A stretch of DNA of 64,000 bases from JAFAZJ01 sp964437145 (GCA_964437145.1 CAYTFW010000008.1:1-64000); one strand, 5' to 3'. Shown: positions 17,079 through 26,707, counted from the stretch's first letter. Notes: a model not told the origin generated them from the letters alone. Program-made: numbers and translations.

Positions 17079-18563
17079 ATGGCGCGCGAGCAGGGTGGCC
17101 GTTCCGGGACGAGCGGCGCCGTGAGCACGCTCCGGCGATCTCTGCTGCTCTCCTTCATCGAGCGCTATGCCGGCATTGTCATCGGCGTGGCGATGATGGT
17201 GGCGGGCGCGCGCATGCTCACACCGGCTGATTTCGGCGTTTTCGCGATCGGCATGTCGGTGGCCATGTTGCTCGGCGCGCTGCGGGATTTCGGTACCGGC
17301 AACTATCTCGTACAGCTCGAGACGCCGGAGCGCGATGCGATTCGCTCGGCCTTCACTGTGTCCTGCACTATCTCTATCGGCTGCGCCGCGGCGTTCGCCC
17401 TGGGCGCCGTCCCGCTTAGCCATTTCTATGGTGAGCCGGGCCTTGGCGATGTCGTCTTGGTGTTGTCAGCGACGCTGGCGCTCAATCCTTTCTCGATGCC
17501 CGCTGTCGCCATGCTGCGCCGGCAGATGGCGTTTGGCCGGCTGGCGATGATCAGTGTCGCGAGCGGCCTCGGCCAGCTTTGCACCCTCGTGCTGCTGGCC
17601 AGCCTCGGGCAGGGCTACATGGCGATGGCCTGGGCCTGGTTCGTGGCGGTGCTGCTGCGCACCCTCGGCGCCAACATCGCGCACTCAATGCCCTGGGCTT
17701 TCTGGCCGCGCCTTGCCGGCTGGCGAGACATTCTCGCCTTCGGCGCTTGGGACACCGCCGCCAGCATCGTCAACCTCATCCATGAAACCCTGCCGCAACT
17801 CATCATCGGGCGCGTGCTCGGGACCGCGCCAGTGGGCCTGTTCGGCCGTGCCCAGGTCGTCTGTCAGATACCCGACAGGCTGATCGCAAGCGCGCTGCAC
17901 CCGGTTGTCCTGCCGGCGCTTGCCGACCACGTCCGGCGCGGCGGCTCGCTGAAGGAGCCCTATCTCCTCGGCCTGTCCTACATGGCGGCGGTGCATGTTC
18001 CGGCCATGGTATGCTTGGCGCTGCTCGCCGAACCCATCGTCCTCGTCCTGCTCGGGCCACAATGGGGCGAGGTGCCGACCCTGGTGCGACTGATGGCGCT
18101 GGGCATGGTCTGGCTATTCCCCGTCTTCCTCACCTATCCGATCCTGGTTATTCTCGGCCGTATCCGGGACACGTTGATCGCCAGCCTGATCACCGTCCTG
18201 CCCAGTATCCTGCTGATCGCGATCGCGGCACCGCATGGCATCGCGGCGGCAGCGGCGGTCAGTATCGCGACCGGGCCGCTGCAGACCTTCGTCGCAGTCT
18301 CCTTCGTTCGTCGGCACATTGGCGTCGCCTGGGGCGAGGTCCTGCGCGCCGTGGCGCCAGGTGCGGTGGCCACGCTCGGCGCCACCGGCGGTGTCGTCGC
18401 GGTGATGTCCGCGCTCGGCTTCCGTACCGCGCTCTCCTTCGGCGAGATGCTGGCGGCCATGGTTGCCGCGGGGCTTGGCTGGCTGGCCGGGATATGGCTC
18501 GGCGGCCACCCGCTGTTCGGCGAGTTGCGCAACCTGGGACGACGGCTGTGGCGATGGGCGTGA
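17079..18563 (+). CDS. Wzx-type polysaccharide flippase
   Basis: 494 residues, almost entirely hydrophobic, with about 12-14 predicted membrane helices. It shows the oligosaccharide-flippase signature near the N-terminus (S-x-ERYAGIVIGVAMMVAGARMLTP, then DFGVFAIG) and a conserved central GAWDTAASIVN region. It should translocate the undecaprenyl-linked repeat unit across the inner membrane. The ATG at 17079 gives a basic N-terminus; a GTG at 17121 is an alternative. Its 3' end overlaps the YdcF gene by 10 bases. Confidence 0.92.
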   Translation: MAREQGGRSGTSGAVSTLRRSLLLSFIERYAGIVIGVAMMVAGARMLTPADFGVFAIGMSVAMLLGALRDFGTGNYLVQLETPERDAIRSAFTVSCTISIGCAAAFALGAVPLSHFYGEPGLGDVVLVLSATLALNPFSMPAVAMLRRQMAFGRLAMISVASGLGQLCTLVLLASLGQGYMAMAWAWFVAVLLRTLGANIAHSMPWAFWPRLAGWRDILAFGAWDTAASIVNLIHETLPQLIIGRVLGTAPVGLFGRAQVVCQIPDRLIASALHPVVLPALADHVRRGGSLKEPYLLGLSYMAAVHVPAMVCLALLAEPIVLVLLGPQWGEVPTLVRLMALGMVWLFPVFLTYPILVILGRIRDTLIASLITVLPSILLIAIAAPHGIAAAAAVSIATGPLQTFVAVSFVRRHIGVAWGEVLRAVAPGAVATLGATGGVVAVMSALGFRTALSFGEMLAAMVAAGLGWLAGIWLGGHPLFGELRNLGRRLWRWA

Positions 18564-19312
18564 TCGCGACAGAGCCGCTGTACGCCGTCGCGCGGGGCAT
18601 CCTCGGTGTGCTCGTCCTGCCGCCAGTCATCCTGCTGCTGGCCGCGCTGGTGGGCGCCGCTTTGGCCTGGCGGGGCCGGCGGGCCGGCGGCGCGGTGGCG
18701 GTGCTCGGCATCGCCGCGGTCCTGCTGCTCGCCACGCCGATGGCCTCCGGCCTTTTGCTCACCTCGCTCGAGGCGGCCGCGCCGGCGGCGCCGAGGGCGG
18801 CACCGGGGGCGATCATCGTCCTCAGCGCGGAGGCCAGCAACGGCCCGGACGGGCCAGATGTCGGCCCGCTGACGCTGCAACGGCTGCGCCGCGCCGCCGC
18901 TTTGCAGCGGCAGACGGGCCTGCCGCTGCTCGTCACCGGCGGGCCGCCCGGACCGGACGCCCCGCCGATCGCCGCCGCTATGCGCGTCACCCTCGTGCAG
19001 GATTTCGCCGTCCCGGTGCGGTGGGAGGAATCCACCGCGCGCAACACCGAGGACAATCTCCGCCTCGCCGCCGCCATGCTGCGTCAGGATGGCATCGGCA
19101 CCGCCTACCTCGTCACCCACGCTTGGCACCTGCCGCGGGCGCGGCTCGCGGCGGCGCGCGTCGGCCTGCCGGTGTTGCCGGCGGCGGTGCCGCGGTCGCG
19201 CCATCCGGACGGACGGTTGAGCGATTGGCTACCCCGCGCCGACCACCTCGCCATGAGCTGGTTGGCGCTGCGCGAATGGGCGGGCATCGCGGCGCTGGAG
19301 GTCGGCCTGTGA
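18554..19312 (+). CDS. YdcF/ElyC-family (DUF218) membrane protein
   Basis: 252 residues. Two N-terminal membrane helices (about 13-37 and 43-67) are followed by a DUF218 domain: AIIVLSAEAS, LTLQRLRRAAALQRQ, LLVTGGPPG, ESTARNTEDNLRLAA and TAYLVTHAWHLPRARL. Relatives (ElyC, SanA) influence envelope integrity and undecaprenyl-phosphate use in other bacteria; the molecular activity is not settled. It overlaps the flippase gene, consistent with lipid-carrier metabolism. Confidence 0.88.
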   Translation: MGVIATEPLYAVARGILGVLVLPPVILLLAALVGAALAWRGRRAGGAVAVLGIAAVLLLATPMASGLLLTSLEAAAPAAPRAAPGAIIVLSAEASNGPDGPDVGPLTLQRLRRAAALQRQTGLPLLVTGGPPGPDAPPIAAAMRVTLVQDFAVPVRWEESTARNTEDNLRLAAAMLRQDGIGTAYLVTHAWHLPRARLAAARVGLPVLPAAVPRSRHPDGRLSDWLPRADHLAMSWLALREWAGIAALEVGL

Positions 19313-19337
19313 CGCCATCGAAACGGGGAGCGCGGGC

Positions 19338-19415
19338 ATGAGACGCGTCTGCCTGGTCGAGGCCGGAGACGTCGTCCGCTTCCACGAGGCTGTCCTCGCG
19401 ACGGGGCCGCGATGA
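19338..19415 (+). CDS. Possible 25-residue ORF coupled to the next glycosyltransferase
   Basis: ATG at 19338 with a good GGGAG site 8 bases upstream encodes MRRVCLVEAGD...GPR, and its TGA overlaps the ATG of the next gene (ATGA). It might be a translational-coupling leader or the stub of a lost gene. The peptide resembles nothing I can name. Confidence 0.3.
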   Translation: MRRVCLVEAGDVVRFHEAVLATGPR

Positions 19416-20506
19416 GCGCCTTCGTACCTCTGCTGCTGCATGTCTTTCCGAGCTTCGCCGTCGGCGGTGCGCAGATGCGCTTCGCCACGCTCGCCAATCG
19501 GCTCGGCGATCGCTTCCGACACGCCGTGGTGGCGATGGATGGGCGGAAGGAGGCGAGCGCGCTGCTCGATCCCGCGCTCGACATCCGCTTCCCGCAAGTC
19601 GGTGTGGTCAAGGGCGACACGCGCGGCAATCTGTGGCGCTTCCGCGCCGCGTTGCGCCAGATAGCGCCCGATCTGCTGGTCACCAGCAACTGGGGCAGTA
19701 TCGAATGGGCGGTGGCGCGGATCGGCACCGGTGTGCCGCATCTGCACATGGAGGATGGCTTCGGTCCGGAGGAGCGCGAGCGGCAGCTGCCACGCCGCGT
19801 GCTGGCGCGCCGACTGCTGCTGCGCCGCGCCACGGTGGTGCTGCCGTCCCGCCTGCTGTGGCGCATCGCCACCGAGACCTGGCGGCTGCCGCAATCGCGC
19901 CTGCGGTTGCTGCCCAACGGCATCGACCTCGCCCGTTTCGTTCCCGCCGGACCGCGCGAGGGCGCGCGGCCCGTGGTCATCGGCACCGTCGCCGCGCTGC
20001 GCCCGGAGAAGAATGTCGGGCGGCTGATCCGCGCCGTGGCGCGCCTGCCCGCCGCGATGCCGGCGCGGCTGGTGATCGTCGGCGATGGCTCCGAGCGGGC
20101 GGCGCTGGAAGCCCTGGCCGAGGCGCAGGGCGTCGGCGGGCGCGTGGAGTTCGCCGGTCACCGAGCGGATCCGGCGCCGCTTTATGCCGGGTTCGACATT
20201 TTCGCGCTCGCCTCCGACACCGAGCAGATGCCGCTCACCGTGCTGGAGGCGATGGCGTCGGGACTGCCCGTGGCGGCGACCGATGTCGGCGACATCGCCG
20301 CCATGCTCGACGCGGCGAACCGCCCCTATGTCGTCGCGCGCGAGGACGGTGCCCTGGCCGATGCCCTGGCCGGCCTCGTGGCGCGGAGCGACCTGCGGGC
20401 CGCGCTCGGCGCCGCCAACCGGGCACGCGCCGAAGCCGAATTCGCCGAGGCGGACATGATCGCCGCCTGGCGCGACCTGTTCGCCGGCCTCGCGCGCAAG
20501 CGATGA
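19412..20506 (+). CDS. GT4-family glycosyltransferase
   Basis: 364 residues. The N-domain has LLLHVFPSFAVGGAQMR (glycine loop) and TSNWGSIEWA. LPNGIDLARF links the domains. The C-domain has GTVAALRPEKNVGRLI, VIVGDGSERAALE and the EX7E element TEQMPLTVLEAMASGLPV. All hallmark motifs of a retaining GT4 are present. It is the last gene of the plus-strand assembly run. Confidence 0.92.
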   Translation: MSAFVPLLLHVFPSFAVGGAQMRFATLANRLGDRFRHAVVAMDGRKEASALLDPALDIRFPQVGVVKGDTRGNLWRFRAALRQIAPDLLVTSNWGSIEWAVARIGTGVPHLHMEDGFGPEERERQLPRRVLARRLLLRRATVVLPSRLLWRIATETWRLPQSRLRLLPNGIDLARFVPAGPREGARPVVIGTVAALRPEKNVGRLIRAVARLPAAMPARLVIVGDGSERAALEALAEAQGVGGRVEFAGHRADPAPLYAGFDIFALASDTEQMPLTVLEAMASGLPVAATDVGDIAAMLDAANRPYVVAREDGALADALAGLVARSDLRAALGAANRARAEAEFAEADMIAAWRDLFAGLARKR

Positions 20507-20738
20507 TGGCGATGTCCCCGCGCTCGATGCCGCCGAGTCGGTGAGCGCGGCGATCAGGCGACGCCTACCCGCGCGCTCGCGTGCTATTGAATGGTTTGAC
20601 GAAGCAAGAATGGCTACTTTGCGGGACGCCAATCATGGCTCTTGATCGTGCGGGGCATGCTTGTGCTCTTGGGCTTATCGCGCCGCATCCCATCCCTCGT
20701 GTGACACCATAGTCACGTGTTTGCGGGGGGCGTCTGTC

Positions 20739-22814
20739 ATGTCTAAAGAAGCCTTATCAGTTGTATTCGGAGTTGCGTTCGCTTTCGCTCGATCCGCGCT
20801 GCTGTCCTTGGCCCTTCTTGTCGCGCCCGCTGTAGCCTCCGCGGCCGACTATCCAGCTTACATCCAGCCGCAATCGCCAGCCGATGTTGTCGGCTTCAAC
20901 ATCCAGACCGCTACCGCCGCCGCTCAGCCATCCCGCTACGTCTCGTGGGGCCAGGCATTTGTGCAGGGAAAGGTCGCCGCGAACGCCCCGCTGGCCGCCA
21001 GAATAGGCGGCCAGACATACCCGGCTCAAATGGACGTCAAGACCAGGTATGCCGATGGCACGGTAAGATTCGCGGTCATCACGGTGCGGGCGCCGCAGCT
21101 GGCGGGGAACGGAGTGGTGAGCGGCATGCTCTCGCTTGGGGGGGCGGGTGGTTCCCCGGTCAACCTCTCCTCGGCGCTTGCCGGCTACAATGTCTCGATC
21201 AAGCTCTCGGGTGGCCTCTCGAGCACGATCGATGTCAAAGCGAAACTCCTCGAAGCCCTTGCCAGTGGCGTCGCCACCTACTGGCTCCAGGGTCCGAACG
21301 CGACTCAGGCGCGTGTGGATGTGCCGATCTCGAGCTCCTTCCACATTGTCGTTGATGTGACCGCGTACGCCGACGGCACGTTCCAAACCGACGCTCAATT
21401 CCGTAACGACTACTCAATGCAGTCGACGGGCGGGACGGTGAACTACACCGCCACCATTTCTCAGAGTGGCTCGGTCGTATACGCCTCTCCAACCCTGACC
21501 CACTACCAATATACGGTTTGGCGCCGCGTGTTCCACACCAGTGGCGCTCCCACCTCGGACACCCACAATGTCCAACGCGATATTGCGTATTTCATCAAGG
21601 CGGGGGCATTGCCGAACTACGATCTGACCTCGGGCATCGCCGACAGCGCCATCGGTCGTGTCGCCTCGACGAACATCGTCCCTCTGTCCAACCCGGGCTT
21701 CACGAAGTACATGCCCACCGGCGGTGGCCGCGACGATATCGGTCCGATGCCTGCATGGCACGCGAGGTGGCTGAAGTCCCAGAACGCGAACGCCGCAAGA
21801 GTGGCGATCGCGATGGGCAATGGCGGAGGGAGCATTCCCTGGCATCACTTCGATCCGGTGACGAGGGACTACATTACACTCGACAAGTATCCGACGCTGT
21901 GGATTGACGACAGCAATCGCGGCGATGTCGATCTTGCGCAGCCTGTGCTCGACACTTCATGGACACTCGACAACGCCCACGCCCCCGATGTCGCCTTTAT
22001 TCCGTACCTCTTCACAGGCGAACGCTACTTCCTCGATGAGCTCAATGCGCAGGCGAGTCGTCAGATCCTCGCGCTTTGGCCAGCACCTCGTCAGAATGGC
22101 AAAGGCATCACATTCAACGAAGCCTTCGAGGTGCGCGCGCAAGGGTGGACCTACCGCACCATCTCTGAAGCGGCATGGTCAAATCCCGACGGTACCGCCA
22201 CGAAGGCGTACTGGCAGAGGATCGTGAACAACAACCACGATGAGATTCTCAACTCGATAATCCCCACGTGGAACAGCAAGGCGAAAGAGACCGCGGGCTA
22301 TTTCTTCGGAGCGTCTCGCGGCGACGCAATGCTTATTGCCCCATGGCAACAGGACTTCGTGATGAGCGGCTTCCTCGCGAGCTCGCTACGCGGCGATGCC
22401 AAGGTGAATCGGATCATCAGCTGGGCGCAGAACTGGCACTTGGGAAGATTCACCCGCCAGGCGCAGGGGCATGGATGGGCGGCGGCAACCTCCTACCAGT
22501 ATACTGTTTCCACGCCTGCCGGGGTCGTCCACGATACATGGGCGGCCTTGGCCGCTTCCAACGGCGGCGGCAATACACTCGTCGCCGATGGGTCGAACTT
22601 CGTGACGCTCTCCCTCATGACGCTCGCGGGCCTCTACAACGTCAGCGGCAACGGCGATGCGCTCAGCGTGTACAATCGGATCAAGGCGCAAAATCTGAAC
22701 GGCTTCCGGCTCAGCGACTATCAAACGCGATACCCACAGTTCCACATCGTCCCGGTCTCTGGTGCGGCGACCAATCGATCGCCTTCGACTCCGAAGCCCC
22801 CACACCATCGGTGA
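20739..22814 (+). CDS. Sec-exported carbohydrate-active-like protein, 3' end frameshifted
   Basis: 691 residues from the ATG at 20739. A signal peptide (about 1-35, cleavage near ASAADYP) is followed by an N-terminal beta-rich domain and a C-terminal alpha-helical domain. It is homologous along its length to the first 650 or so residues of the giant protein at 28206: both have YMPT-GGR-DIGP, SIPWH-D, YPTLWID, AH-PDV, LNAQAS and PWQQDF. The layout recalls N-terminal RIFT-barrel plus alpha/alpha-toroid polysaccharide lyases (PcRGLX/YetA-like), which is a guess to test. The frame ends at 22814. The bases beyond encode a scrambled Ig-like domain (separate entry), so the native protein was longer. 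Confidence 0.75.
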   Translation: MSKEALSVVFGVAFAFARSALLSLALLVAPAVASAADYPAYIQPQSPADVVGFNIQTATAAAQPSRYVSWGQAFVQGKVAANAPLAARIGGQTYPAQMDVKTRYADGTVRFAVITVRAPQLAGNGVVSGMLSLGGAGGSPVNLSSALAGYNVSIKLSGGLSSTIDVKAKLLEALASGVATYWLQGPNATQARVDVPISSSFHIVVDVTAYADGTFQTDAQFRNDYSMQSTGGTVNYTATISQSGSVVYASPTLTHYQYTVWRRVFHTSGAPTSDTHNVQRDIAYFIKAGALPNYDLTSGIADSAIGRVASTNIVPLSNPGFTKYMPTGGGRDDIGPMPAWHARWLKSQNANAARVAIAMGNGGGSIPWHHFDPVTRDYITLDKYPTLWIDDSNRGDVDLAQPVLDTSWTLDNAHAPDVAFIPYLFTGERYFLDELNAQASRQILALWPAPRQNGKGITFNEAFEVRAQGWTYRTISEAAWSNPDGTATKAYWQRIVNNNHDEILNSIIPTWNSKAKETAGYFFGASRGDAMLIAPWQQDFVMSGFLASSLRGDAKVNRIISWAQNWHLGRFTRQAQGHGWAAATSYQYTVSTPAGVVHDTWAALAASNGGGNTLVADGSNFVTLSLMTLAGLYNVSGNGDALSVYNRIKAQNLNGFRLSDYQTRYPQFHIVPVSGAATNRSPSTPKPPHHR

Positions 22815-22956
22815 CTCTGTTCAGCAAGCCCAACTTCAATCTCAACTGGCCAGTCATCAACGCTTGCATGGGTTCAACCAACAACGCCTCTTGTACGGCA
22901 AGCGGCGGCTGGGCAGGTTCTCGAAGGCAACGAGTAGCCAAACCCTAGCGCGGTAG
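22776..22956 (+). pseudogene. Scrambled remnant of a C-terminal Ig-like domain
   Basis: Read across frames, this stretch gives APTPSVTL, then ASPTSISTGQSSTLAW, then TNNASCTASGGWAG, then SKATSSQTLAR and a TAG at 22954-22956. That is the usual sequence order of a bacterial Ig-like repeat (SASPTS...STLTWSSTNATSCTASGGWSG). Four single-base frame changes are needed: near 22776, 22820, 22871 and 22918. Either the tail of the upstream gene is decaying or this part of the assembly has indel errors. It overlaps the convergent minus-strand gene by 12 bases. Confidence 0.7.
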
Positions 22957-23880
22957 CGCGCCGATCGAGCGCTCGGTGTGGCGCCGATATTCGTCGGTCG
23001 AGTAGCGGTGAGTTCCGATGAAATGGAGGAAGCGGCTGTCCGGCCCGATCGGCTCGTTCCAGTAGTTGCTGTAACGGGAGTAGGGCAGCAGCCTTGGATC
23101 CTCGCTGTTGGCGATGAGGAAGTTGGAGGCGACCTGCTCACTGCCCCAGCGCCGCCACTTGTCGCGCCCGACAATGTCCTCGGCCCTGCGGCTGAACACC
23201 TCGGCGTCGGCACGGTTGGCCTTGCCACCTCGTGCGAATCCAGTGAAGCCCGAACAGCCTCGGACATAGCGGTGGCGCGCGGGCTCAGGGTAGCGGTCCC
23301 AGTGCCCCTCGATCGAAGTCTGGACGTGCGCCGAGCCGGCGAGATCGACCTTGCTGCCGCCGGGATGATATGCCGCCATGAAATCCGGTAGCGAAAGGAC
23401 GCCGCGCTCCTCCGCCAAGGCTTCGCCAAGAAGTGTGAAGCTGCGATTGGCGGCGATGGCCTCGACCACTTCCGGCACGTCACCGATCGTCACGGTGTCG
23501 GAATCGAGCTGCACGACATAGTTGTCGGCGGTCATGTCGAGTAGAGTGAGCAGCCTCTCCCAAGTGCCGCCCGCGGGGCAGGCCCCGGTTTCCACCGCGC
23601 TGATTGGACGGATCGCGGGATTGGCCAGATGGTGCGCCAGCACCGCCCGATCGGCGGCGGTGAGCGTGCCGTCGTCCAGGATCGCCACTCGGCCGACTCC
23701 CAGTCGGGCGTAGAGCGACTTCACTGCCACCAGGTAGGGCAGCAGCACCCGCGTTCCAATCATGGAGAAGATCAGCACCGGATCGCCGGTCGGCGTGATC
23801 GGAGGCGTTGCCAGCACATGGCGGGCGGTGCGCCGATGCAGTATCTCGCGGGCCTTTCTCGTAAGACGGTCGATAATCAC
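22945..23880 (-). CDS. Predicted GT-A-type glycosyltransferase of unknown specificity
   Basis: 311 residues with no signal peptide. A beta-alpha-beta start (VLIFSMIGTRVLLPY), VAILDDGTL and a clear DxD metal/nucleotide-sugar motif QLDSDTV at residues 125-131 suggest a nucleotide-diphospho-sugar transferase, GT8-like in layout. RGCSGFTGFARG and SEQVASNFLIANSED could form the acceptor site. I do not recognise a specific family. It is the last gene of a minus-strand group with the beta-helix protein and the O-ligase-like protein. Confidence 0.6.
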   Translation of the reverse strand: MIIDRLTRKAREILHRRTARHVLATPPITPTGDPVLIFSMIGTRVLLPYLVAVKSLYARLGVGRVAILDDGTLTAADRAVLAHHLANPAIRPISAVETGACPAGGTWERLLTLLDMTADNYVVQLDSDTVTIGDVPEVVEAIAANRSFTLLGEALAEERGVLSLPDFMAAYHPGGSKVDLAGSAHVQTSIEGHWDRYPEPARHRYVRGCSGFTGFARGGKANRADAEVFSRRAEDIVGRDKWRRWGSEQVASNFLIANSEDPRLLPYSRYSNYWNEPIGPDSRFLHFIGTHRYSTDEYRRHTERSIGALPR

Positions 23881-24153
23881 GACGAGCCCCGTTCCTTCGC
23901 TTCCTGACGAAAGCTGCGGGGAAACAAGACTAGCCGGCCGCCATCGCGCGCAGCGGCCAAGGCCGCAGAAAGCGTCGCATACGCTTGCCGAGCCCCGACA
24001 CTGAGAGTTGCCATGCGAACTAAAGCCCCGAATGGTTCTCGGATCGGCCTTGCGACCCTTCAGGGAAGCTTCATCCCGTGCCGTTGGCGGGACCGACTAA
24101 CGATCGCATGTAAGACACATCGCAGCCAGTGAAAAACCTGTCGTCATTGCCGT

Positions 24154-25092
24154 TCAGCGGGTCGTTTCGGTGCCGGACACGATCCGCCCATTGCCGCGTA
24201 GAGGGCTGACCGTGGGCGGCAGGCTGTTTCCTCTCAGCAATGCTGGCGTCGCCGTGTGATTCGTCACAAAGACAGGGCGATAGCCGCCCTCGAGGGTGAA
24301 AAGATTCGATTCGATGCGGATCTCCGGCGTCGGCCGATCCGCCCCCTCGGCGCCGATGGAAATCGCCGTGCTGCGGTTGGCTGAACGCGGGCCCTTGGAC
24401 AGCCGGTTGCCGCGCAGGAGCACCGCACCGCCATTCGGCACGTCGATCAGGTAGCTCGCGGTGCCCTCGGGCCCGTCCTCGATGCCGCAGTCAAGCACTT
24501 CAGTGCGGTAGGCCCGCGACTTTACGTGATGGCCTTCCCGTGTGGCGCGGAAGTGGGAGCGTTCCACGCGCAGCAGCTCAAGAGGCCCGACGTAGATGCC
24601 ATGGGCGCAATCCTGCTCGCAGCTGCCATTGCCGATGAACGCGCTGTCGCGCACGATCAGCGCACCGCGCCGCACACCGGCATGCAGGATGCCGTTCTCA
24701 TTGCGCAGGAAACGTACGCGCTCGACGGTGAGGTTGACGCCTTCGGCCCGAATGCCGGCGCCATTGCCGTTGGCGCTACGGGCGCCGGTGAGGGTCACGC
24801 CGCGGACGGTGACATTGTTGCCGGGAATGACGAAAACGCCCTTCCCGTTGCAGGTGCGGTTACCGACAATGACGCGCTCAAAGTCTTCCCCCTCGATGAC
24901 GAGCCCGTCGGCGCGCCAAACGGCGCAATCCTCGTAGGTTCCGGGAGCGATCTTGACGACATCCCCTGGCTGAGCTGCCGCGGCGGCGGCGGAAGGCAAG
25001 CTGAAGGGCCGGCCCGGGCCCACCTCGAGCACCCGCGCCTCGGCACGCGGCATGCCCAGCAGCAGTAGGACGAGCAGGAACGCGGCACGCAT
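24154..25092 (-). CDS. Secreted right-handed beta-helix protein
   Basis: 312 residues. The start at 25092 gives a clean signal peptide (MRAAFLLVLLLLGMPRAEA). The mature part is a parallel beta-helix with regularly repeated N/G turns (GAGIRAEGVNLTVE, NENGILHAG, DSAFIGNGS, HGIYVG). The same module is embedded in the giant protein at about 31255-32170: compare GHHVKSRA with GHQIKSRA and IDVPNGGAV with IDIPNGGVA. Beta-helix proteins of EPS loci are often lyases or epimerases acting on the polymer, but no catalytic set can be named here. Probably periplasmic or secreted. Confidence 0.82.
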   Translation of the reverse strand: MRAAFLLVLLLLGMPRAEARVLEVGPGRPFSLPSAAAAAAQPGDVVKIAPGTYEDCAVWRADGLVIEGEDFERVIVGNRTCNGKGVFVIPGNNVTVRGVTLTGARSANGNGAGIRAEGVNLTVERVRFLRNENGILHAGVRRGALIVRDSAFIGNGSCEQDCAHGIYVGPLELLRVERSHFRATREGHHVKSRAYRTEVLDCGIEDGPEGTASYLIDVPNGGAVLLRGNRLSKGPRSANRSTAISIGAEGADRPTPEIRIESNLFTLEGGYRPVFVTNHTATPALLRGNSLPPTVSPLRGNGRIVSGTETTR

Positions 25093-25329
25093 GGGATGAT
25101 CGTCCTCGATGAGATGGCCAACACGCCAAACTAGTGGATAGCGCCCGACATTTGAATCCCGGGAGGGATCCCAGTTGAGCGCGTCGCATGCGAATCTGGC
25201 GCATGCGAACGGGAACATCCGGCACGGTGAAGTCGTCGAACCGCATGCGGTTGAAGGCGATCATGAAGGACCGCGATGCGCCGCTGAGGCACACGTGGCG
25301 GGCCGAAATCATCCTGTATACGGGCGAGG

Positions 25330-26694
25330 CTATCGCGATGGCTTCGCCTGGGCGGCACGCTGGCGCCAGCCGCGGGGCAAATCGGGTGTGGCGCCGGAGT
25401 CGGCCGGTGCGGGCGCCGGCGCCGGCGCCGCAGCGGCCCGGTGCAACGCCGCCGAAGCGCAGACTGCCAGCGTGAACAGGTAGTAGTGCAGCGCATAGAA
25501 GGCGATGCCGACGAAGGCCGCGCCGGCCATGAAGATCAGTATGCTGTGGCTCAGCGCACGAGCGAGCTCGCCGAGCCATTCGAGATCCGGCCTGTCCCGC
25601 ACTTGGCGCCGGATGCGTCGCATGTCGAGAAAGAAAACGGCGAAAATGGCGGAAAAGATGGCGAAGCCGACCCAGCCGTGCTCGCCCAGCACCTCGAAAT
25701 AGATGCTGTGGAAGGCGCGGCCTGTCTCGACGATATCTCGCCCGTCCGCCACGCGATACTCGAAGCGGTTGCCGAGATAAGCCATGAAACCGGCGCCGGC
25801 CGGATGGCGGTTGGCGAGGTCGATGGTCCAGCCCCAGACCACCAGGCGTGTAGTCGCGCTCTGGTCCTGGCGCGGCTCGAAGGTTGTCGAGATGCGCGCC
25901 AGCCAGGAATCGCCCATCAGCGGCACGACGGCGACGGCCGCGGCGGCCACCACGACCGCCGCCATCAGCTTACGACGGGATTGCCACCAGGTCAGCGCCG
26001 CCCAAACGACGCAGGCGATCAACGCCGCCCGCGCAAAGGTGCCGAAGGCGCCGATGACTGCGATGCCCGGCGCCGCCAGATAGGCCCAACGCAGCAGGCC
26101 CCGAGCCGGCACCAGCAGAGAATGGCGCCGCAGATATGCGACCAGCGGCAGGCAGGCGAAGGCATAGGTGCTCAGGGTGCTACCCTCCGCACCCCAGTGG
26201 TCGCCGCTTACCAACCCCAATGCACGGTCGTAGCCGCCGCCGCTGATGGCCGTTTTGATGGCGAAAGGCAGCACGTTCGAGGCGATGCAGAACAGGATGA
26301 CGAACAGCGCCGCTTCTATCTGGATGCGGGAGCGGAAGACAAACGGCAGCAGCGCGGTGAACACGATGGTCTTGAAGGCCCAGTCCCACTTCCACCAGGC
26401 GGAGGTGGGGAAATGTGCCCAGGTCGTTGTCAGGGTGATCCAACCTGCCCAGACGAACAACAGAGCGGTCAGCAGACCAAGCCGCGGCGGGTCCTTACGG
26501 TCCAGCGTCAGATACGCGCCGACCGTCAGTGCCGCCGTGGTCAGGGAGAAGGGGAGCAGCTTGCCAATCGTCGGTGCGACGTCCTGTGGCCGGAACAGGT
26601 CCACCCAAACATAGGCGAGCGCCATGACGAAGGGCGCCAAGCATCCCAGGGCGATCATCGCCCCCCAGCAGCCGAAAATGAACAGGCCCTGCAT
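25330..26694 (-). CDS. O-antigen ligase/Wzy-like protein, exosortase A-associated type
   Basis: 454 residues, with about 11 predicted membrane helices. The N-terminal part (MALAYVWVDLFRPQDVAP) resembles the DUF5935 region of putative O-glycosylation ligases of exosortase A loci (TIGR03097-like). A large periplasmic loop contains the Wzy_C-type element TTRLVVWGWTIDLANRHP and H-S-x-YFEVLGEHGW. It probably polymerises or ligates the lipid-linked glycan in the periplasm. The ATG at 26694 was chosen because the 35 residues before it are basic and non-conserved in character. It is preceded by a tiny membrane ORF 13 bases upstream. Confidence 0.85.
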   Translation of the reverse strand: MQGLFIFGCWGAMIALGCLAPFVMALAYVWVDLFRPQDVAPTIGKLLPFSLTTAALTVGAYLTLDRKDPPRLGLLTALLFVWAGWITLTTTWAHFPTSAWWKWDWAFKTIVFTALLPFVFRSRIQIEAALFVILFCIASNVLPFAIKTAISGGGYDRALGLVSGDHWGAEGSTLSTYAFACLPLVAYLRRHSLLVPARGLLRWAYLAAPGIAVIGAFGTFARAALIACVVWAALTWWQSRRKLMAAVVVAAAAVAVVPLMGDSWLARISTTFEPRQDQSATTRLVVWGWTIDLANRHPAGAGFMAYLGNRFEYRVADGRDIVETGRAFHSIYFEVLGEHGWVGFAIFSAIFAVFFLDMRRIRRQVRDRPDLEWLGELARALSHSILIFMAGAAFVGIAFYALHYYLFTLAVCASAALHRAAAAPAPAPAPADSGATPDLPRGWRQRAAQAKPSR

Positions 26695-26707
26695 TGGCGC
26701 GGCTCGC

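Noticed and set aside
20739..22814. Naming the exported protein a rhamnogalacturonan lyase
   Set aside because: Only the domain layout suggests it; no catalytic residues could be identified by eye.
25093..25329. Possible small gene between the beta-helix and O-ligase genes (frame beginning MISARHVCLSG)
   Set aside because: It has no clear ribosome-binding site and runs without a stop into the beta-helix gene in another frame; judged untranslated.
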